Positions 5,734-10,254 of a stretch of DNA of 10,254 bases are shown piece by piece. Position 1 is the stretch's first letter; every line of letters starts with the position of its first letter. A program made the translations under genes and the position numbers. The DNA is taken from contig CAZLBV010000185.1 of NCBI GenBank assembly GCA_964557845.1, forward strand, positions 1 to 10,254, written 5' to 3'. The notes beneath the pieces were generated by a model, which was not told the origin of the DNA, did not search any database, and saw only the letters and a list, made by a program, of their open reading frames with translations. Origin of the DNA: CAZLBV01 sp964557845 (GTDB lineage: Bacteria > Acidobacteriota > Aminicenantia > Aminicenantales > Aminicenantaceae).

Positions 5734-5834
5734 ACAGATGTTTTTTTAGAAAAGGGGGCTCACCATGAAATCTTATTTATTATCAATTATTCAATGTGAT
5801 TTTTTATCTAAATGATATGCTTAAAGCGTTTTTA

Positions 5835-5862
5835 TTGGGGGTGAAAATAAAATCCTCCCCAA
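5835..5862. repeat. GC-rich hairpin just after the DcrB-like gene
   Basis: TTGGGG (5835-5840) pairs with CCCCAA (5857-5862) across a 16-base AT-rich loop, five bases beyond the stop of the minus-strand gene. It may act as a terminator or protect the mRNA 3' end. The minus-strand side is followed by TAAAAA rather than a T-run, so canonical termination is doubtful. Confidence 0.35.
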
Positions 5863-5867
5863 ATTTT

Positions 5868-6407
5868 CTAGGGAGTGATAATAACTGACTGCACGATCGC
5901 ATCAAAATCCTTTTCATAATTTGAAAAGTTTTTTTGAGAAGCGACACCGGTAAATAAATATCGAGTATCGCCATCAAAGATATAATACTGTTTGCAGGTC
6001 ATATCAGCACCCTCTCTATAGATGTCGTATTTAGTCGTTAAGATTTCTTCATCCAAAACACTCATAGTTGACCTGGTTAAGTTCCCATACCCTGATTGAA
6101 AGGATTTATCCAGGTTTCCTTTCACGCTGGCGAAAAGCTGATCAAGAGTAAAAGGTTGTGTTGATAGTCCTGGGATATTGGATATCATCAGGCTCATATT
6201 CGCACGAAAATTAGTATCAGGCTCAACTTTCCCTAACAAGAGGCTGTAACCTTCGGAGGGAACTCCCCTCTGCCACCCCTCAGGTATAATTACAGAAACC
6301 TTGCCCTCTGGGATAGTGATCCTCTGATCTTGCTGAACACCCCACAAATTCATTTGAATTACCAACAATACACTCAAAACAATCCAAAAAATAAAGGACT
6401 TTTTCAT
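5868..6407 (-). CDS. Exported DcrB/PsbP-like protein of unknown function
   Basis: A 179-residue exported protein. Residues 1 to about 24 are a signal peptide (MKKS, hydrophobic core, then NLWG); there is no lipobox cysteine. The mature part begins with ITIPEGKVSVIIPEGW (31-46). It then shows alternating strands and one helix (LDQLFASVKGNLDKSF), a second strand group (TTKYDIYREGADMTCKQYYIF), and ends LFTGVASQKNFSNYEKDFDAIVQSVII. This order, especially the closing 'F...I..S' helix after a strand-rich core, resembles the PsbP/DcrB-like fold found in many small secreted proteins. Family assignment is by pattern only and the function is unknown. The ribosome site AAGGAGG lies 10 bases upstream. 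It is divergent from the membrane-protein gene at 6472, with 64 bases between. Confidence 0.7.
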   Translation of the reverse strand: MKKSFIFWIVLSVLLVIQMNLWGVQQDQRITIPEGKVSVIIPEGWQRGVPSEGYSLLLGKVEPDTNFRANMSLMISNIPGLSTQPFTLDQLFASVKGNLDKSFQSGYGNLTRSTMSVLDEEILTTKYDIYREGADMTCKQYYIFDGDTRYLFTGVASQKNFSNYEKDFDAIVQSVIITP

Positions 6408-6436
6408 CTCGATAATTCCTCCTTATGACTTTATAT

Positions 6437-6448
6437 TTATCATGATAA
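6437..6448. promoter_or_regulatory. TTATCATGATAA palindrome in a divergent promoter gap
   Basis: A perfect 12-bp palindrome near the middle of the 64-base gap between divergent genes. A third TGATAA copy follows at 6451-6456. The repeated half-site and position suggest an operator serving both genes. Chance AT-rich palindromes are the alternative. Confidence 0.4.
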
Positions 6449-6471
6449 TGTGATAAAACACAAATAAGGAT

Positions 6472-7143
6472 ATGAACTTTATTCTGATTTTTGTGATTTT
6501 CTCCGCACCGCTCTTAGTTATCAGCATTATCGCCTTATTAAAAGATGAGAAATGGGATAAGAAATGGTTCAGCGGCGCTCTTTTTATAATCAACATTTTT
6601 TTCCCCTCAATTGGACCTTTGGTGATCTCGATAATGCTGCTGAACCTTTCAACGCTATCTAAAGTAATGGCAGCGGCAACTATGGCAGGTTTTGTTCCAT
6701 CTGCTGCTTGTCTTCTGCTGTGGTTTATCCTGATGAGGAGATCCTTTGGATCGATAACTGGAGTTAATTTAATTGTAATGACTCTGCTTAACATTGGACT
6801 GCCGTTGACTATGGTTTTTTTGAGACATAACGATATCACCTATTCCTTTATTGAGATATTCTCCTATGAGTTTTTGGCTATGGCAATCGGAGTATCTGTA
6901 GGCAGCGTTTTATCTCCTTTGATGCGATTCTTGGATAAGAAGCACATCCTTCTTGGAATCCTATTTTTATCTGCTGTTCTGATCGGACCTGGGATCTATT
7001 ATGAATACCAATGGCTCGTCCAATGGATTGCAGCTCAATCCTCGGACTTCACCATAACCAGCATCAGTACTCTCGTAATCCGTTACTTCGGAATCTCGAG
7101 TCTCAGTTTTTTCATTTTTAAAAGAATAAAAGAAATCACCTGA
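6472..7143 (+). CDS. Polytopic membrane protein of unknown function
   Basis: A 223-residue integral membrane protein with six or seven predicted helices (about 4-23, 33-57, 66-88, 97-117, 127-148, 158-178 and possibly 198-216). Short charged loops include KDEKWDKKW (24-32) and RFLDKKH (152-158); the end is KRIKEIT. I do not recognise a family or a catalytic motif. The start at 6472 has AAGGA two to three bases upstream, which is close but usable. It is divergent from the exported DcrB-like gene with a shared palindrome, so joint regulation is possible. Its stop codon lies within a palindrome shared with the convergent nucleotidyltransferase gene. Confidence 0.75.
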   Translation: MNFILIFVIFSAPLLVISIIALLKDEKWDKKWFSGALFIINIFFPSIGPLVISIMLLNLSTLSKVMAAATMAGFVPSAACLLLWFILMRRSFGSITGVNLIVMTLLNIGLPLTMVFLRHNDITYSFIEIFSYEFLAMAIGVSVGSVLSPLMRFLDKKHILLGILFLSAVLIGPGIYYEYQWLVQWIAAQSSDFTITSISTLVIRYFGISSLSFFIFKRIKEIT

Positions 7144-7178
7144 GTTTATCCCCTCTTGTAAGAGCTGTTAAACTCAGG
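7139..7178. terminator. Two-tier palindrome between convergent genes, containing both stop codons
   Basis: CCTGAGTTTA (7139-7148) and TAAACTCAGG (7169-7178) are perfect 10-bp arms. Inside lies a second hairpin, CTCTT (7153-7157) with AAGAG (7160-7164). The plus gene's TGA (7141-7143) is in the left arm and the minus gene's TGA (7174-7176) is in the right arm. Both transcripts would fold at their end. There is no T-run, so it may act as a transcript-end stabiliser as much as a terminator. Confidence 0.55.
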
Positions 7179-7584
7179 CACGGAGGGATTCCTTAAGATA
7201 GATTTTTGCAGCCTGCTGGAAATCAAAATATTCCATCCAGGTCCGACATAGAAAGTTCTCTCTCGCCGCCTCATCCTTGCTGAACAGCAGAATGCCTTTG
7301 GTTGACTGATAACGGAAGCTTAACGGAGCCTGGTTTATGATCTTAACATCAACGGGGTAACCGATTTTATTTTGAAGAGCCAGTGACAAAGATGTTTCAT
7401 ACTCGCAGGCATCTAATCCGGCCAGAGTTTTTTCATCTAAAAAAACGGCTGCATCAATATCATTAAAATATTCTTGATCAAGCGACGAACCATGTCTGTA
7501 GGCAAACAGGACTTCCCGCTGCTCTGCTAAAAAATGGCTCAATTCTTCATCAGATTTATTCATATCAATATTCCGGGATTTCAT
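7174..7584 (-). CDS. MNT-type minimal nucleotidyltransferase, solitary
   Basis: A 136-residue protein of the polymerase-beta-like nucleotidyltransferase superfamily, close to the MntA antitoxin type. From the start used here, GSS at 32-34 and the NDIDAAVF motif (Asp42, Asp44) give the GSx-DxD metal site, and VDVKII supplies the third Asp (79). MntA proteins AMPylate and silence a HEPN-domain toxin (HepT) encoded next door. Here no HEPN gene flanks it: downstream is a convergent membrane-protein gene and upstream is non-coding. The frame is open to a TTG at 7626, but that TTG is the first half of a strong -35 box, so those residues cannot be made. ATG 7584 (leader of about 7 bases) or ATG 7563 (129 residues) are the real choices; neither has a strong ribosome site. 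Confidence 0.8.
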   Translation of the reverse strand: MKSRNIDMNKSDEELSHFLAEQREVLFAYRHGSSLDQEYFNDIDAAVFLDEKTLAGLDACEYETSLSLALQNKIGYPVDVKIINQAPLSFRYQSTKGILLFSKDEAARENFLCRTWMEYFDFQQAAKIYLKESLRA

Positions 7585-7597
7585 TGATCTTGTTGAT

Positions 7598-7626
7598 ATT
7601 CTATCTGAGGTACCCAGAACTGTCAA
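7598..7626 (-). promoter_or_regulatory. Sigma70-type promoter of the nucleotidyltransferase gene
   Basis: On the minus strand TTGACA (7621-7626) is followed by exactly 17 bases and TAGAAT (7598-7603), five of six matches to the -10 consensus. The predicted transcription start is near 7591, which rules out the upstream TTG as start codon and leaves a very short leader. Confidence 0.7.
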
Positions 7627-7736
7627 ATAACAGATATAAATTTTACTTGACCATATGAGAAAAATCAGATACGTTTCTTCTCTTATATAAACTTTCTATG
7701 AACGCCGACCGATTATCAGTTTTAATGAGATCTTTC

Positions 7737-7772
7737 ATGGGCTTGACTGCCCATTCTTTGCAAAAATCTAAA
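7737..7772 (+). promoter_or_regulatory. Candidate promoter and operator of the M14 peptidase gene
   Basis: A -35-like TTGACT (7743-7748) and a -10-like TCTAAA (7767-7772, four of six) are 18 bases apart. The -35 element is exactly framed by the inverted repeat ATGGGC (7737-7742) and GCCCAT (7749-7754), which could be a repressor site. Transcription from here would give a leader of about 18 bases carrying the GGAGGG ribosome site. Confidence 0.4.
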
Positions 7773-7795
7773 ACACTTCTCTTGGAGGGATCAGT

Positions 7796-10254
7796 ATGAT
7801 TTTTTTATCGCATCAAAAAAAACACCATAATTTTTTCAGGTCAACTATGATGCAAGTATTCTTAATAGCCTGCATGGTCTTATCCCTGGGATTAACTCCG
7901 GCTGCAGCACAAGAGCAGAAGATCGATGAAGAATACACAGCCAAGATAAGGGAATTCAGCACAGACAAACATTTTCTACCCAAATGGATGGACAACCTGC
8001 CTTACTCTGAAACCGTTCCGACTCCCCTGGATATTCTCGGCCATATTGCCGGGGCCCGTGATGTTTTAACCTATAGCAAAGATGTAAACCGCTACTTGCG
8101 TGCGCTGGCTGAAGCCTCTCCCCGGGTTAAAGTTTTTCCGGGCGGAACATCCGAGGAAGGACGGGAGAGAATATTTGTCGTTATCTCAGATGAACAAACC
8201 ATGCAGAACCTCGATCACTATAAAGAGATCAATGCCAAGCTGGCCGATCCCCGCACGATCAGTGAAGCCGAAGCTCAGGCCCTCATCAAAGAAGCCAAAC
8301 CCATGTACTGGGCCACAGGGGCCATGCACTCAGGCGAAACCGGCTCTCCGGAAATGCTGATGGAGCTGGCCTACCGCCTGGCTGTAGATGAATCTCCCTT
8401 CATAAAAACCATCCGCGATAATTCCATTATTCTCATCACTCCGGTTCTGGAGGTGGACGGCCGCGAAAAGATGGTCGATGTAGCCATGGCAAAACGCAAG
8501 GATCCTGAATCTAACTTTCCAACACGGCTCCTCTACTGGGGAAAATATGTAGCCCATGACAACAACCGCGACAACCTGGCTCTGAGCCTGGATCTCAGCA
8601 AGCACATCATGAAGACATTCCTCGATTTCCACCCCCAGGTCCTCCATGACCTGCATGAGTCTGTTTCCCATCTTTATATTTCTACCGGGACCGGACCCTA
8701 TAATGCCTGGCTGGATCCCATTCTGATCGATGAATGGCATTTGATCGCCTACAACGAGATCAATGAGCTGACCAGAGAAGGGGTGCCGGGTGTCTGGACC
8801 CATGGTTTTTATGATGGATGGGCCCCCAACTATGCTTTTTATGCGGCCAACGGCCATAATGCCATCGGCCGTTTCTATGAAACCCAGGGCGCCGGAGACG
8901 GAAGCACCCGCATCATTTCGGCGCGCAGCGACCGCGCCTGGTACCGGCCCAATCCCCCGCTTTCCCGCACCCTCTGGTCTGTCCGCAACAATGTCAACCT
9001 GCAGGGAAGCGGCATTCAGATCGCCATGCATTACGTAGCCGCCAACCGGGAAAAATTCATGGAAAATTTTTATCTCAAAAGCAAACGTTCTATCGCCAAA
9101 CCCCTCAACGAAGGACCGTCTGCTTATATTTTCCCCGGCGATGATCCCCGCCCCGGTCAGGTAGCCCGCCTGCTTACTTTACTGCAGCTGCAGGGAGTTG
9201 AAATTCATACAGCCAATAAAGAAATAAAGCTCGAGAAACAAACATTTCCTCAAGGAAGCTATGTTATCCGGATGGATCAGCCCTACTGCCGGATGGCGGA
9301 CATGATGCTGGACAAACAGTATTTCAATATCAATGATCCCCGGCCCTATGATGATGTGGGATGGACAATGGGCCCGCTGTACAATGTGAAGACCGTCCGG
9401 ATCGACGACACCAAGATCCTGGAAGAGCCCATGACTCTGGTTAAAAACATCATAGTTCCCGGAGGAATTAAAAAGCTCAATGGAGGCACGGTCAAAGCCT
9501 ATCTTATCAATCACAATGCGGATAATCCTCTGGCTACTTTTCGTTTCAAACACTCCGGGCTTAAAATGCACAGCGCCGAAAAAGAGTTCGAGATCGAGAA
9601 GACCAAATTCAATGCCGGGACTTTTATCATCAAAACAGATGAAACTCCCGAGGATCTTAAAACAACTCTCGATGCGGCCGGAAAGAAATTTGGATTCACG
9701 GCCTGGAGCATAGATACTCTTCCGGATATACCCATGCATCCTTTATCCGCTCCCCGTGTCGCTCTGATGCACACCTGGCAGAACACTCAGAACGAAGGCT
9801 GGGTAAGAATTGCTCTGGATGAGCTTCAGATCCCTTATGAATACATTTCCGTCCATGAAGTGCGTGACGACGAGTATCTACGGGATAAGTATGATGTTAT
9901 CCTCTTCGGCCCTTCCTCCGGCAGCGCTCTTAGCATTGTTGAAGGAGTCACCGGTGATAAATCCATGCCCTGGAAAAAAACCGAGCTTACTCCCAATCTG
10001 GGCTGCCAGGATTCCACCGACGATATGCGCGGCGGCCTGGAACTGGAAGGAATTCTCCACCTGCGTGATTTTATCAAAGCCGGAGGGGTGTTCATCACCT
10101 TGACCAACAGCACTTCACTGCCGATCCATTTCGGCCTGGCTCCAAACGTAAACATCAAAGAAACCGAGGATCTCTGGGCCCGTGGAGGAGTTTTTCAAGC
10201 AGAGATCGCCGACAGCTCAAGCCCCATCATCTATGGATATGATAAAGAATTAGG
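7796..10254 (+). CDS. Secreted M14-family zinc carboxypeptidase, C-terminus beyond window
   Basis: An open frame of 819 codons without stop to the window end. The zinc site is visible: HSGE (His178, Glu181) in GAMHSGETGSPE and His287 in HDLHESVSHL, with the substrate-binding NNRD (256-259) and a likely catalytic Glu362 in GRFYETQGAG. This is the large multi-domain M14 subgroup, usually annotated as M14 family metallopeptidase, of roughly 900 residues. From about residue 650 (APRVALMHTWQ...KYDVILFGP) the pattern resembles the glutamine-amidotransferase-like domain that such proteins carry. A signal peptide lies at about 18-39 with a TPAAAQ cleavage region. The ribosome site GGAGGG is six bases before the ATG at 7796, which leaves an unusually long 17-residue lead. 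ATG 7847 or 7850 would give a conventional signal peptide. The gene looks more GC-rich than its neighbours. It probably degrades peptides outside the cytoplasm. Confidence 0.9.
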   Translation, partial: MIFLSHQKKHHNFFRSTMMQVFLIACMVLSLGLTPAAAQEQKIDEEYTAKIREFSTDKHFLPKWMDNLPYSETVPTPLDILGHIAGARDVLTYSKDVNRYLRALAEASPRVKVFPGGTSEEGRERIFVVISDEQTMQNLDHYKEINAKLADPRTISEAEAQALIKEAKPMYWATGAMHSGETGSPEMLMELAYRLAVDESPFIKTIRDNSIILITPVLEVDGREKMVDVAMAKRKDPESNFPTRLLYWGKYVAHDNNRDNLALSLDLSKHIMKTFLDFHPQVLHDLHESVSHLYISTGTGPYNAWLDPILIDEWHLIAYNEINELTREGVPGVWTHGFYDGWAPNYAFYAANGHNAIGRFYETQGAGDGSTRIISARSDRAWYRPNPPLSRTLWSVRNNVNLQGSGIQIAMHYVAANREKFMENFYLKSKRSIAKPLNEGPSAYIFPGDDPRPGQVARLLTLLQLQGVEIHTANKEIKLEKQTFPQGSYVIRMDQPYCRMADMMLDKQYFNINDPRPYDDVGWTMGPLYNVKTVRIDDTKILEEPMTLVKNIIVPGGIKKLNGGTVKAYLINHNADNPLATFRFKHSGLKMHSAEKEFEIEKTKFNAGTFIIKTDETPEDLKTTLDAAGKKFGFTAWSIDTLPDIPMHPLSAPRVALMHTWQNTQNEGWVRIALDELQIPYEYISVHEVRDDEYLRDKYDVILFGPSSGSALSIVEGVTGDKSMPWKKTELTPNLGCQDSTDDMRGGLELEGILHLRDFIKAGGVFITLTNSTSLPIHFGLAPNVNIKETEDLWARGGVFQAEIADSSSPIIYGYDKEL

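Noticed and set aside
5765..5815. 16-codon plus-strand ORF with a GGGGG ribosome-like site
   Set aside because: It is too short to support, with no hydrophobic or toxin-like pattern. It might be the start of a lost gene, but nothing in the following bases continues it.
7698..7799. 33-codon plus-strand ORF ending in a 4-base overlap with the M14 start
   Set aside because: It has no ribosome site and overlaps the candidate promoter and inverted repeat of the M14 gene. The overlap with the start codon is tempting but unsupported.
8330..9031. 233-codon minus-strand open frame opposite the M14 peptidase
   Set aside because: The plus strand encodes clear zinc-site motifs across this stretch. The antisense frame is a by-product of GC-rich codon use.
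1..10254. Possible CRISPR array, transposon, phage or tRNA genes
   Set aside because: No regularly spaced direct repeats, transposase or integrase motifs, terminal inverted repeats around a gene, or tRNA-like cloverleaf were found on reading both strands.

Overview
The window reads as chromosomal accessory DNA from an uncultured-type, Gram-negative-like bacterium of moderate to low GC. Evidence for a Gram-negative-type envelope is a CpxP/Spy-like metal protein with a signal peptide and several exported proteins. Two strong sigma70-style promoters (TTGACA, 17 bp spacer, near-consensus -10) and purine-rich GGAGG ribosome sites argue against a typical Bacteroidetes. The lineage cannot be fixed by eye. 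The last 2.5 kb (M14 peptidase) looks clearly more GC-rich than the rest.

Layout. (1) 1-1502, minus strand: a copper-handling cluster, transcribed from a Met-rich Spy/CpxP-like periplasmic protein through a SHOCT-domain membrane protein to a CopB-type copper P-type ATPase that runs off the window. (2) 1503-1871: a divergent intergenic region with inverted repeats. (3) 1872-4398, plus strand: a tight three-gene operon of an isochorismatase-fold cysteine hydrolase, a thioredoxin-reductase-like flavoprotein without the CxxC, and an RlmN-like radical SAM enzyme lacking both the N-terminal RNA-binding domain and the resolving cysteine. This is the best candidate for an undescribed system. (4) 4469-4839, minus: two small membrane proteins, DUF1328 and DUF3185. 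The first is a 54-residue gene. (5) 5193-5695, minus: a complete YefM-YoeB toxin-antitoxin operon with a TGTACA operator and a promoter so close to the start codon that the mRNA is predicted to be nearly leaderless. (6) 5868-6407 minus and 6472-7143 plus: a divergent pair, an exported DcrB/PsbP-like protein and a polytopic membrane protein of unknown function. (7) 7174-7584, minus: a solitary MNT-type nucleotidyltransferase with no HEPN partner, convergent with the previous gene across a shared two-tier palindrome that contains both stop codons. (8) 7796 to the end, plus: a large secreted M14-family zinc carboxypeptidase with a C-terminal amidotransferase-like region, incomplete at the window edge.

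How they fit. Region 1 should bind copper in the periplasm and export it from the cytoplasm. In region 3 the flavoprotein could pass electrons from NAD(P)H to the radical SAM cluster, with the hydrolase acting on a related small molecule. That link is inferred from gene order only. No tRNA, rRNA, CRISPR array, transposase or phage gene was seen.
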